Positions 32,201 to 43,281 of a stretch of 64,000 bases of DNA are shown one piece after another. Source of the DNA: Ooceraea biroi (lineage: Eukaryota; Arthropoda; Insecta; Hymenoptera; Formicidae). Position 1 is the first letter of the stretch. Each line of letters starts with the position of its first letter. The stretch spans positions 744,001 through 808,000 of the forward strand of contig NC_039516.1 in NCBI RefSeq assembly GCF_003672135.1. The letters are read 5' to 3'. Both the position numbers and the translations under genes were made by a program. The notes under the pieces are model-generated. The model did no database searches. It saw nothing but the letters and a program-made list of their open reading frames with translations, and was not told the DNA's origin.

Positions 32201-34989
32201 AATATCGGTGCACAGGAAGCAGACAACGAAAGTGATACGGATCGAGAAATAGAGACCGATCAAGAAGAAGAAGAAGAAAGAGAACATGAAGATTTAGATG
32301 CAGATGTAGAGGATAAAAGTGAACCTGATTTTCAAGGCACTGATAACACTCGTACAAATATTGTCAAAAATAAAAGAGATAAAGAAACGAAAGAATTAAT
32401 GCATGAATTTCAAGATCTATCGGACATGGATGCGAATGATCTGGAAAACGAAAGTGATCCAATCAAGAATATTATGACGAATGTAGATGCGTCTAAGAAA
32501 CATTCTGAAGGCAGTGACTCGATGAGCGAGGATGAGTGGAATACACCCGTTCGTCAGCAGAACATAGAAGTCTGTACAAAAAGCCAGACGTGTAAAACAC
32601 CTTTGGTAAAGACGAGCATGCTCGATTTTGTTTCTCCTATAACGCAGTTAAGTGTATTGAATACTACCTTGGATTCTGTCAAGAAGGATTCGCCAGAGAA
32701 GAACAAGTATATGGTTGATAAACATGAATCTATTTCTATGGAAAGTACGCAGAATGACGAGTCCTTCGAGCATGCAAGCGGCATTCGAAGCAAAACTATT
32801 TCGAAGAAAAGACTGTTTGACGATATCGGGGAAGAAACTATCGATGACGAATATCTTATGAAGTTGTGTTCGGGTAAATTTGAGTCTATGCCAAGCGCTG
32901 ATCTGAGTTTAAAAGATCCTTCCTCGCAATTTGATGTCACTAGATCATCGCAGTTGTCCGAGCTGTTCTCAGGAAATTTAAATACAAAATCAGCTGATGT
33001 CAAACAATCGAAAACAATCGAAGAAACAGACAACGAAATCTCTCGAAGTATGAAAGTAATGTTGGCTGAAGATTCCAATAAGTCTGTAAATTGTGCGGAA
33101 GAAAAAGAAGTTAGTGCGACGGATTCGAAGCTAAAATTAACGATTGCTTCTTCAGACGATGACGATCAATTGGATAATGCTGATACATTATTTAAACCCA
33201 AGAGACGTTCAATGAAAAAATTGATTTTATCTGATTCAGAAGAAGAAGAAGATGCACAGAAATCCTACGATGAAGAGAGCGATAATGCAGATAACGAAAA
33301 TGCAGAACAATATGTATATTACGATTCCGAAGAGAACGAAATGATAATTGCACCAGAAAAAGACATTAAAAAAGTCGCAGCTGATTTTCTGGAGGAAGAA
33401 GCCGAATTAAGTGGAAGTGATTGGGATTCTGTCGATGAGGACGAAAAAGATTTGGATAAACTAGAATTTGAAGACGGTGACGATGAACATATAGACGAAC
33501 ATAAAGTGAGAGACGAATTGGGGAAGATTCATATGAAACAGATGTTGGACGAGGATAAGAGAGAAGTTAGATTGCTTAAAGAATTATTATTCGAGGATGG
33601 AGACTTGCACACGGATGGAACAGGCCGCGAGCGCAAATTTAAATGGCGGAATATAGGTACGAGAATATACATGTAATTTTTTTCTATTGATTTCACAAAA
33701 TATAATAATACTTTTTTTCTATTGAATTTTATTGTGATTTTCATTTATGTGATATCTAATGTTTCAACGCGCTCGTATGTGTGATTTTATGATATTTATG
33801 ATAGTATTAATAATATCATATTTTATACATTAGATAAAATAGAAGATAACGAACAGTTTCGAGTACCTGATGAAAACGATGGCTGGGTGGACGAGCAAGA
33901 AGATGAAGAAGAAGCAAAGTGGAGTAAATTCAGACGCGAGAGGGACAAGTTTATTGAAGAGAGAAAGGTATAATTTTATTGCACTTTGTGCAAGTGTAAT
34001 TTTATACTTGTATGCAAAGTGCTTGCAAAAGTTCGTATTATATTAAAGCCATCTTACTTTCCTCTGGATCTTTCTCATTGCTTTCAAATGGCGAGATACT
34101 GTTGATTCATTAACTCCGAGCTCTCTCTCTCAAAGATTAAAGTTTTCGTCGAGCAATACTTCCGATTCGTGTCCCCGCTTCTGTTTGTGACCTTACGAAC
34201 TTTCGCAAGAACATCTAATTTTATTATTTATGTAAATCACTTTTACGAAGATTTACATTTTATATTTCTAGCAATGTTCAAGTACTGATGTTGAAGACGA
34301 TTTACACGACAGTAAGATGTTTAAACTCGGAGTGGAGGCACTTAAAAAAATTGAAAACGATAAGTTAAAAAAACAACAAGACGTTTCTTCTGATAGAATA
34401 GACGCCTCTGAAGAGATGGAACCAATTATGCCACGGAGCATGACGGATCTCTTAGGTGGATCAATTATGGGAAAGAAGTCTCAGAAGTTACACGTAAGAT
34501 TGTACAGTTAAGGTTTCGTGAGAATACGGCATACCATATTGCCATCTCATTTTACTCTTCGAATAGCTTCATGCGAACATACATTTTACAGAATATTATG
34601 AAGAAACGTTCCTACTTAGCGCGAGGAGAACAGTCACTGGCAAGACTAGCTTCGCTGGCAAAGCAAGGTGATTCTATTTCACACATGGTAAACTCGCGAA
34701 AATGTGTCTTCCAATATGTTGAGCCACGCACAAATGATATGTCTAATGCAGAGGTGAAAACTGGAGAAGAGGATCAGGCATCGCAAGATAGGGTAATTAT
34801 TTCTATTATTTCAATGGTCAATGGTAAAAGGCATCGTGGAGTCATAAATTTTGACTCTAATAATTTCCACTTTAAAATATACAAATATACAAGATATAAT
34901 AAATATTTTGACGAAAATGTATTTTGCAGCCTCAAAAGAGAAAGAACACGTCAGATTTTCCACTAGCAACAAAGAAAAGGCGAAAATAG
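29221..34989 (+). CDS. Claspin: Claspin, replication checkpoint mediator
   Basis: Nine exons: 29221-30036, 30249-30359, 30515-30717, 30807-30904, 31092-33656, 33834-33967, 34272-34493, 34592-34792, 34930-34989; all phases agree, 1469 residues. The protein is very acidic and disordered, with many Ser-Asp-Glu clusters (SDSEEE) suited to CK2 phosphorylation. Claspin-like segments include a basic RPRQRTLEEFLNRKR region, LMKLCSGKF, RERKFKWRNI, WVDEQEDEEEAKWSKFRRER and RKCVFQYVEP; it ends in a basic nuclear signal (KKRRK). Claspin travels with the replication fork and presents Chk1 to ATR. A 74-residue block is repeated near the N-terminus. I could not identify clear Chk1-binding phosphomotifs by eye. 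Start: first ATG of the open frame. Confidence 0.9.
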
Positions 34990-35175
34990 AAGTGTCCCTT
35001 GAAGAGCAAAAATAATTTAATCTAACTCTTCCACGTTTTTAAACTCTCATTGAGTTATACATGTACAAATGAATTATTATTTTTGGAAATATATAAAAAT
35101 GTTACATATAAAAAATGTTAATTATTTAATTACTAACAGAAATAAGTATCTTATTTTATTGTATTTTTTATATAT

Positions 35176-35760
35176 AGGGTTGTAACAAAAGTTCATAGCG
35201 TTTTTCTAGTGAAATTCCAAGCAATTATTATACATATGTATAAATATTTATTTAATCACATATGTAGTATGTGCGGAACGGTAAGACCTGCGACCAAGTA
35301 TATAGAAATATTAGAAAAATGTACATTTGAAAGTAGAAAAATATACATATAATAAATAGCAACATTTATTAAAATAGTAAATAGTAAAATACATTTTGTT
35401 ATTTACTATACACAGTTTAATTGATATTTAATTCATAAGCATTTTCTGTCGCTGTTAATCGTTGGCAATCCTGAGATATAGAGTATACTACATTCTGAGA
35501 AACCGACGATTAAGATTGATGCAAAATACATGCTTCTTAATCTTACAAAAATTATATTACGCTACCAGTTGTCTATTCAAACATTGCTGGCAGTGTAAGT
35601 GTTGCAAATCTTCGAGTAATAGGGAAGTAGTCGCTCATTGTACACTGCGAGCACTACCATTTGACGTGTTTGCGGTAACTTTACAATTTTGTTTTTCCAA
35701 AACTTATCATTTTTGTCATAAAAAGAATTAACGCTACAAAGTCTCATATTGCAATCCAAT
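35176..35760. mobile_element. Internally deleted mariner-like element
   Basis: The left end GGGTTGTAACAAAAGTTCAT and the right end ACGCTACAAAGTCTCATATT...CAATCCAA are degenerate inverted repeats next to TATA. The same end occurs at 44655 and 60832. Internal sequence (GGAACGGTAAGACCTGC) resembles sequence near 37033 next to the mariner ORF. No intact transposase. Confidence 0.55.
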
Positions 35761-36019
35761 ATATATGTAAGAATATAGTTACATTTTTCTTTTTATTATT
35801 TCTGATTTATTTTATCAAAATATGTAAAATTTATTTTTTTTAATCAATTTTTTTACAAAAATAAAAATCAAATTGTTAAAATTTAATAGTCCTTCGACCA
35901 TAATACATCGCGCACTGCGATTTAAAATGGACAGAATCGTATGAAGAATCTCATGATTGTTCTTTCTCTGCTGAATTAATGTTAGTGTGGAAGGGAATGG
36001 ACTTGTAGCGAGACGATTT

Positions 36020-36375
36020 ACCATACAGGATTTACGTCAATTTCAACAATTTGTGATTTTTATTTTTGTTGAATACAAAACACAAAATATAATAAATTTT
36101 TATAAAACTGTAATTTAGTTCTCAGCTTTAAACGGCTATCTAAGTAACTATTGTGAATTTGATACATATAATTATCAATCTTTTACTTAAATTAATCTCA
36201 GCAATTTCAAAAAACAACTTATGATTTTTAATCTCTGTCGAATACAAAATAAAAAAATATAATCAATTTTATTAAAACTGTAATTCAGGTCTTAACTTTG
36301 AACGGCCATCTAGGTAATTGTTAATGTTGAATTTGATATGTTTATAAAGTCTACTGTTTAAATTGATCACAGCAA
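36020..36375. repeat. Tandem duplication of a 170-bp unit
   Basis: Two adjacent copies share TTTCAACAATTTGTGATTTT versus TTTCAAAAAACAACTTATGATTTT, then GAATACAAAA, AAACTGTAATT, CTTTAAACGGCTATCTAAGTAA versus CTTTGAACGGCCATCTAGGTAA, in the same order and spacing. Noncoding and diverged. Confidence 0.6.
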
Positions 36376-36518
36376 CACGCTTGAACACGTACAAACACTG
36401 TGACATTTACGTTGTCTTTCCTACAAATTCAAATAATTAAATAAAAGAGATGTATTCAGAGAAGTAACATTTGGCTTTGTATTATAATGATTATCAAAAG
36501 ACTTTATGACTTCAAGGT

Positions 36519-36600
36519 GGCAACAGCGGTCTAACAGCTAGAGTACCAGACTCATGACCAGGAGAAATCCAGGTCCAATCACTTGATCACAGAAATTTTA
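36519..36600 (+). repeat. tRNA-like segment (SINE head or tRNA-Met-like relic)
   Basis: AGCGGTCTAACAGCTAGAGT resembles a D arm / A box. CCAGACTCATGACCAGG resembles an anticodon arm with CAT, and AGGTCCAATCAC resembles a T arm / B box. Pairing in the stems is poor, so it is not a working tRNA as read. Confidence 0.35.
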
Positions 36601-37381
36601 TTCTAACCTGATCCCTAATATAATAAATATAATAAAACTAATATACTATTATTTCGAATTTTTGCTGCACAAAAATAACTCTACTGGATTCTTGATCGTC
36701 TCATTTCTGGTAATGACAGCTATACACAGCAAGATTTGATACAAATATATTCTCGAGTATGGAAAACTGGGCTCCGTCTCTCAAAAGAGACGTGTTAAGC
36801 CATTGGTTCATACACTGCCGGAAAACCTCTGTTATTACGCCCTCCCAATTATGTCGACAAGGATTGAGTCTAATTCAGGCTTCAGAAAAAGGATGTACAT
36901 ATGCAATACGTACTTGATATCAATTGCTAAATTCGGCATGCTTTAATCAATTTCATCAATCAGTTGTTGCCTGATCTGAAATCAATTTCCTGATCTCCAT
37001 CAAAGCTTTAGACCTGAAGCAACGTTCCTCTAGAAATGGCTGTGGAACAATAAAACCTGCAACCAAATCACAGTATATGGAAATTAGAAAAAAGCCTTTC
37101 AGAAAAACTGATGATGTACATTTTTTAACATTTCCAAACTTACAAAAATTATTATATTACACTAGATGTCTTGAAATACTGATCGCAAGCTTTGTAATTC
37201 TCCAAGTAAAAAGGAAGCAGCTGCTGCTCGTGGTACGCTTCAAGCAGATTTGTTAGGTGTGCGCTGTACCGAGACATCTTTTGATTATTGTCCAAGAGCC
37301 AAACTGCAACTGCAGTCACCTAAAAGTGCACGTTAAAAGTTACGTAAAATTATATGCGAGATAAAAAAGCACCAGCTCACA

Positions 37382-37759
37382 TTACTCAACCTGTTTATCA
37401 AATAATTCTTTCTTTTTCTGCTGCTTCGCATTTATTCTCTTCAAGTACTTGCTTACTGTTGATCGACACATTCCAAGCTGTCGTGCAAGCTCTCTTTGCG
37501 TTAGGTTCGGATTTTCCTTAAGCATTGCACTCAATCTGCTGATCCTTATATCACGTAGCTTGACGGCACGACTTGACTTAAACTCGTCAAAACGTTTCTC
37601 ACAGTCATCGATAGACAGAGTATTTTCTCGATACATCTCACATATCAGTCTTTGAGTTTCTTCAGCACTCTTGCCTTGACTGTAGCAATAAAGCATGAAT
37701 CGGTAAACACTTATTTCTACGTCTGGACATGGACGTTTGGACATGGCCATTTTCATCAT
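37382..37759 (-). CDS. Mariner-family transposase fragment with helix-turn-helix domains only
   Basis: An intact 125-residue frame (MMKMAMSKRPCPDVEISVYR...) with the two DNA-binding helix-turn-helix units of a mariner/Tc1 transposase: YRFMLYCYSQGKSAEETQRL...IDDCEKRFDEFKS, then LKENPNLTQRELARQLGMCR-STVSKYLKR (about residues 75-112). It ends in Lys-rich sequence and a stop. The catalytic DDE/D domain is absent; sequence below 37380 shows no frame for it. Nearby 37020-37080 resembles the deleted copy at 35270, so it belongs to that family. It could bind the family's end repeats but cannot transpose. Domestication is possible but unproven. Confidence 0.7.
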   Translation of the reverse strand: MMKMAMSKRPCPDVEISVYRFMLYCYSQGKSAEETQRLICEMYRENTLSIDDCEKRFDEFKSSRAVKLRDIRISRLSAMLKENPNLTQRELARQLGMCRSTVSKYLKRINAKQQKKKELFDKQVE

Positions 37760-37909
37760 TTTCACGACAGTTAGTTTAGAACGACGGATCGTCAACAATC
37801 GATCGTGTATGATACTGCCAATACTTTAAATCTAACCAATAACTTAAAAAGTCTTAAAGGATCGCGAAGTATCGATGCCAGAAACTGAGCTTTGGTACAG
37901 AGATGCCAG

Positions 37910-38185
37910 ATCGCGGCCGCGGCTCACGCCTCACCGTAGGGGAGGGGATGACGCACACAAGCGATGAACCAATCAGCGGAGCGCACACGTACGCGGTTCT
38001 CGCTTGCGCCGCTTGGACTGTGTTCGGAAACATTACCCGAGTGCCCCAGTGTATCATTTTATCCTTGTTGTTCATTCGCTGAACAACAAGGAAAAATGAT
38101 ACACTGGGACACTCGGGTGATGTTTCCGAACACAGCTTGCGCGTTCATCCTCTCCACTACGGTGAGGCGTGAGCCCGCGCGATCT
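37910..38185. mobile_element. Nested foldback element
   Basis: Inner arms 38018-38073 and 38081-38135 (TGTTCGGAAACATTACCCGA ... TCGGGTGATGTTTCCGAACA) pair with few mismatches over about 55 bases around a 7-base loop. Outer arms near 37910-37954 and 38140-38182 (GGCTCACGCCTCACCGTAG ... CTACGGTGAGGCGTGAGCC) pair separately. The left spacer of about 63 bases has no partner on the right, which suggests a deletion. GAGGGGATGACGCACA links it to the neighbouring elements. Confidence 0.8.
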
Positions 38186-38237
38186 TCATCTCTGCTTGGT
38201 AGCATGCACGTGCCAGATTCTAGCCGCACGTTCTAGC

Positions 38238-38318
38238 ACGTGGAGGGGATGACGCACATAAGCTACGTATCGTGTCCGTGTGCGCTCGGGACAGTCGAGT
38301 GGTCCCGAGCGCACACGG
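38238..38318. repeat. GTGGAGGGGATGACGCACA repeat with hairpin
   Basis: The left part (GTGGAGGGGATGACGCACAT ... ATCGTGTCCGTGTGCGC) matches the foldback at 5979. It is followed by a 16-17-bp hairpin, CGTGTGCGCTCGGGAC / GTCCCGAGCGCACACG. Confidence 0.6.
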
Positions 38319-38335
38319 AACTGATTTTGTGACAT

Positions 38336-38475
38336 ATCCCAGACAGCACACATGTTCAAAATCGGGACATAAAACGTCTTTTCGCCGTCTTTTAGACACT
38401 ATATCTTAAAGACGTCGAAAAGACATCGAAAAGACGTTTTATGTCCCGATTTTCGACATGTGTGCTGTCTGGGAT
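38336..38475. mobile_element. Foldback MITE with 49-bp arms
   Basis: ATCCCAGACAGCACACATGT at the left mirrors ACATGTGTGCTGTCTGGGAT at the right. The arms 38336-38384 and 38427-38475 differ at about two positions. The interior repeats AGACGT / CGAAAAGAC motifs. No coding potential. Confidence 0.85.
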
Positions 38476-39095
38476 GTTTTATAGGAAAATTTGCTTATTT
38501 TAATTTGTATTAATCGTTGTTGTACATTAACTCTTTGTATGCACTTAGTGTCTTTTTTGTACCTTTTTTTTTTTGAAAAGGTTTCTTTTTTAATAAAAAA
38601 TAATAAAACTTTTTCTTGTGATTTCCCAAAAGAAATCCTTTCTTTATTATTTTATTTTCGACATTACTCTGGTTTTAAATAGGCACTGTTCCTCGCAGAT
38701 ATTACTATACTATTTCTAAGGATGTCACAATCATAATTATCATATGGAATATTGTCTTCAATAACATTATAGACATAGCAATATCACGGTATAAAGTACA
38801 AAGTGTTTAATATGAGAAACGCAGAAATTGAAATAAAGAAGAAAACTTGAATCTTTTTCCTTCCATCTTTCGTACGACTGCCTCACTATCACTATTACGT
38901 CTTTGGCCGCGAAAAATATAGCCATACTTGGCGCTGTTTGTAGTACAAGCGTGTAGAGCACGTTAGCAGCACCAATTGTCCTTGCAACGTTGAAGAATAT
39001 CACGTGGGACATGTAATTGTACATTTTGTCAATTTTACACATCGAGGTCGCTTCGTTATATCGAATCCTTTGTTCTTTTTCTTCTTTCCATCATT

Positions 39096-42000
39096 TCAAT
39101 GTCGGAAATTTGGGTTATCCGTTTGCCAGCCTTTCGCGTTTGGCCCAAACTGATACACCAATCTTCGACCGAGCACCGGCAAAAATATTTTGCTTTTGTA
39201 ATAGTACCTGCAAATGCCACACACACGATTGACAAATAATGTTCAACTGTCTCTCAACGCGTTGGACATTATTATTATTATTACTACCTCATAGCTCTAC
39301 TGAGTTTCTCATAAGTCATTTTCGTATTTCCTTTCCGGGATCCCCATCGTTTTGCTACCTCGTCGCTCTTTACAAAACGAAATTTAGCCTGTGAATAATC
39401 CTCCCAGCAAATTAAACTTGGACACGTTTCTCTATTACGTAATAAATCTCTAATAAATTCCCATAATTTTCCTTGACTGGCAGCTATAAATGCGATTAAA
39501 TTTCTGTCATTTAAAATCATTAGACACATTTCCGGATTATATCTAGCAGCGTCTTGTCTACGATACTTACGATTTTTTTTGGTCTTCAAGACTCTCGGTC
39601 TGCCAGGTAATCTCTTTGTAGTAACTTCCACGCTATTATCTGATTCCGCATCTGAAAAAATCAGAAGAACATCAATGCAAAAGATAAGGGACTAAATGCA
39701 CCAATTGTTTTCTTTTCTTAAGAATTTACCGGATATGTTGTTGGAACTAATTCGCGCATACTCGTCCTCCGATTGTGGCTGAATAGTATCAAACGACGGC
39801 ACTGCACAAATTAATTGATGCTTTAAATATCAATGCTGACAATGCTGATTTCAAAGTCTATTGTACTTCTCAGGATTTTGATTATTTTGCTTATGAACTT
39901 TAATAATTATTTTCAGATTTTTACTCAACATTTTCTCGAGATACATAACACCACTTTATTTAATGTATTTAATATATTGAGTAAATTGAATTGAAATACA
40001 ATAAAAAGAAGTTGACTTTATATTTTGAAGAATTTATCTTTAATGTTGAATAAAAAGTTTCGAATTTTGGGAAGTAGTGGGAGATGTATAAATATCGAGC
40101 TGGAATACTGTTCGATCTTTTAAATTTAAATTTAAAGCGAGTACCACACGCACGCACGCATGCATACGAAAACGTTGAAGTAGCTTTTTTCTGTTACTTT
40201 TGACCATCTTTCAGGCAACTTCGTAATTCTGTCTTTTCAGAATTGCCCAGATTTCTGGACAAAGAGCTGTTTCAGAGATGATTCAGATGAAAAATTAAAC
40301 AAATTTTTATATGGGAATCCGATAGTTACTAAAATAGTTATTAAAATTTATATACGCGATATACAGAGTGTCCCAGATCTACCGTATTATTCGTTAATTA
40401 ATGGTAGATTCCTGAGTTCATTTGGAGGCGAAAATCTTAATAGCAAATTTTTTTTGTTATTCTTCGAGTTGACTGAAGTGTCGTGAAAAGGTCTTTATAT
40501 TACATGCATATATATATTGTACATACATAGATTTGACCCATGTTGCGAGTGAAGAAGATCATACAATTGGTCCCCGTATATGGGATCGTGGTTGATGAAA
40601 TCTTGTCGCGTAAAGGTAACGATCTCCTTCCCAGGTACGGCAAGGCTGTGTTGGATAGAGCTATAAGGCTGTCCCATGTACGACGCGGCTGACATCAGCC
40701 AATTTATCGTTTCTTCTTGACACCAGTTTTTGACAGGTTTGTCCGACCATCCGGTGCCGTCGATCTCCTCGCCCTCGTTACCTGTCCCATCGAATAAAAT
40801 ATAAGTGAACGATTTAAAGACCGAGTTTTACCGCTTAGCACTTCGCGCCGATCCGCTGTATATTAAAGTATATTAAATTTACGTAAATGCATTTGAAATG
40901 CGAGACATCGTCGCGCAGAACGATCAAACGATTAAATGCTAAAGTCGGAGTGCGGTTTTCCATAAACCGATGCAACACGTCAACGCTAAGCAGTCCCGGG
41001 AAACCCCCTTCCAACAATCGCTGCGTCAGTAATCGCAGACGTGTATCGAGGAGCCTTCATGAACGTTTCAGATTGCCTCGATGAAGACGAGCGACGTGAA
41101 AACGCATTAGTAGCATCGTCATTTTCTCGAATCCAAGCGCGTGAATAATGCGTGAATAATACATATGTATCGATCTCGATGACAGGGGAAAGCTCAATGA
41201 ATAGGAAAACGATTATTTTCTGATGCAGAGGTCAAAATTAATATGTTTCCACTTGTTATGCATTATTACCGAGCGAACATTTCTTCTTAGCTGGCTCGCA
41301 ACCGCGGCTCGCTAAGAAACTGCTCCGCTTCGGAACCAGTGTGTCCATGTCCAGCAGTAGATGAGTGTTTTCCTCTTCAGGTAAATTAATGAACGATGAA
41401 TACATCTGTAATCAGAGAGTTTAAGAGATTTCTCGTGATATCTCGAAAAGAACGCGCTTTAAAGTGTGTATGCTGTGTGTCTGATTGAATTATAAAAAAA
41501 AAGAAAGAAATCAAGATTAGCATCTACTTCGTTTACATTACACACACACACACACACACACACGCGCGCGCGCGCAGAAAATCTAATTCGACTAGAATGA
41601 CAGATCCTTACACAGAAAATCAGAATCAAATTTTTCAACATAAATAAAATAAATGGAACAAATCTTGGATATCTAAATAATTAAATAATTAAAAATTGCC
41701 AAATAAAAAGATTTTCGATTTTACGCAGAATGTTAAAAAGAAACGACTCCAATCCTCGTCAACGTCCGGATTTACATTGCGTCAATGAAGAATCTATTTT
41801 CAAGCACTCTTTGACTTAATTAATTTTAGCTGAAAAAAAGATATCCGAGATAAAATAAAAGAGGAGTGCGACACGAGACTCGTAACCGACGATAACTGCG
41901 ACTGGATAAACGAAGCAGTTAATTAAATTTTGCTAGAATCGCGATCGTATTTAATCGTTGTTGAAAAGGAAAATGTTGAACGTTGAACGATAACGATATT

Positions 42001-42242
42001 TTATCTAGTTCGTTAAAATGAGCGTGTCCTTTATGAAATTTAAATGAACCGTGTGCTTTTTGTTGAGAAACGCCCGAACGTAATTCGCACTCGCGGCACG
42101 TCTCGGACAAAAAAATAAGGAAAAAATAACGTAATAATAAACAAACTAATGAATCGAATAAAATAATATTAATATCGTGCATTTCCTGTTTTCGGCTCAC
42201 CTCTGACAGGTCGCTCCTGCCGTAGTTATTAAACGAATCCAT
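39096..42242 (-). CDS. ETS transcription factor, ESE/ELF3-like (Pointed + AT-hook-like + ETS)
   Basis: Six minus-strand exons: 42242-42201, 41405-41270, 40781-40527, 39801-39730, 39651-39288, 39207-39096; phases agree, 326 residues. The N-terminus is short (MDSFNNYGRSDLSE). A Pointed/SAM domain (about 70-145; KNWCQEETINWLM...HDPIYGDQLYDLLHSQ) is followed by a basic AT-hook-like stretch KRLPGRPRVLKTKKNRKYRR (about 180-200). The C-terminal ETS domain (about 231-313) has KLWEFIRDLL, the recognition helix MTYEKLSRAMRYYY and RRLVYQFGP. Pointed, AT-hook and ETS in this order are characteristic of epithelial ESE/ELF3-type factors, which bind GGAA sites. Introns are long, as in regulatory genes. Upstream sequence is CpG-rich. 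The exact orthologue is not certain. Confidence 0.9.
40369..40490. repeat. Possible dispersed repeat end (ACAGAGTGTCCCAGATCTAC)
   Basis: The phrase ATATACAGAGTGTCCCAGA resembles the ACAGGGTGTCCCA start of common insect repeats. Only one end is visible, inside an ETS intron, so the boundaries are not defined. Confidence 0.25.
41540..41577. repeat. CA/CG compound microsatellite
   Basis: A CA run passes into a CG run, inside the first intron of the ETS gene. Alternating purine-pyrimidine of this kind can form left-handed DNA in principle. Confidence 0.9.
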
Positions 42243-43159
42243 TTTTTCACGCGACGGCACCAACACTTTCACCTTAATCTTATCATTAACAATATCAACA
42301 GACAACGATAATGTGTGTTTCACGAGGATGCACCACGTCGCGTCTGCCGCATTCGCGAATATATTTGTACGTGGCGATGGCAGTCGTATATATATATATA
42401 AAAGAATCAAGCAGAAAATGGAAAGCGTGCAAACACGCGTGAAAAGCACGTGCGTTGATTCACGAGGGACGCGTGTGCTGTAAATCGCGCGATAATCGAT
42501 CGCTCGCGTATTCCCGATTTAAGGAACACGAGATTAAGGGAGGCGCACCGGCGCTTTATATATCGCGTTACGCCGCTATCAATCTCGGACTCGCAGCTCG
42601 GTTCCAGCGAGCGACTGGCCGACCGAGCGTACCCGAGGTCTTTACTCGACGGAGAATGATGACGGGCAAGACAAATACGAGACTGCAGTGGGACAACCGC
42701 GGCGCGGTCGGGCAGGTTTCAACGGGGATTTCCCGCTCTGCAGCCGCGGCCAATCACCACCGAGTCGCTGTAGCTGACGCAATAATTGCTTACGTCTCAT
42801 TGGCGTCAAAGTCTCTCCGAGATCTTTTCAAAACGCAAATCCGACTGGCCTCTCGCATATGCTCTCGCTATCAAGCGGACGTCCGATGCGTGGTGTAATA
42901 AAGGCCTCGCTCTCGAAGCGTGGCCGCGACGCGCCTGCAACAGTTAGCGTATCATTAATTCTTGCTCGCACGTTTTTCAGTTTTTTCAATAAGACTCTTT
43001 CGACGAAAGCGAAGCTATAAATGATCCAAGCGGAAAGTTCCTTACTCTCGGCTTTTTATCAGCTACTCGGACCGAAACTGGTTCGATACAGCTTTAACAG
43101 TGTCTCGCCGTATGTAACTGCGTTGCGCGCGGAATCGCACGAGATACGTGATTCAGATA

Positions 43160-43281
43160 ATAGGTCTGTTTTTTATTCCTGCACTGCTGAACTGGTGCAA
43201 TATGTTAGAAACAAGTATATTTTTTCTCACTCTGACTTATTGCATCAGTTCAGCAGTGTAGGAATAAAAAACAGATCTATT
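43160..43281. mobile_element. Foldback MITE with TA borders
   Basis: Arms 43162-43202 (GGTCTGTTTTTTATTCCTGC ... CTGAACTGGTGCAA) and 43238-43278 (TTGCATCAGTTCAG ... GGAATAAAAAACAGATC) pair with about four mismatches. TA precedes and follows, as in Tc1/mariner-type insertions. No coding capacity. Confidence 0.8.

Larger units (their letters stand above)
34990..39095. other. Repeat-rich intergenic region between Claspin and the ETS gene
   Basis: About 4.1 kb without a conserved gene. It contains a deleted mariner-like copy (35176-35760), a tandem duplication of about 170 bp (36020-36375), a tRNA-like segment (36519-36600), a mariner helix-turn-helix ORF (37382-37759), nested foldbacks (37910-38185), a hairpin (38238-38318) and another foldback (38336-38475). 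The final 600 bases are probably 3' UTR of the ETS gene. Confidence 0.7.

Noticed and set aside
36519..36600. Functional tRNA-Met
   Set aside because: Arms resemble a tRNA, but stems pair poorly and the T loop departs from TTCRA, so only a relic or SINE head is claimed.
38767..39042. 91-codon minus-strand ORF downstream of the ETS stop
   Set aside because: Lies in the expected 3' UTR of the ETS gene, no known motif, hydrophobic composition explained by AT-rich sequence.
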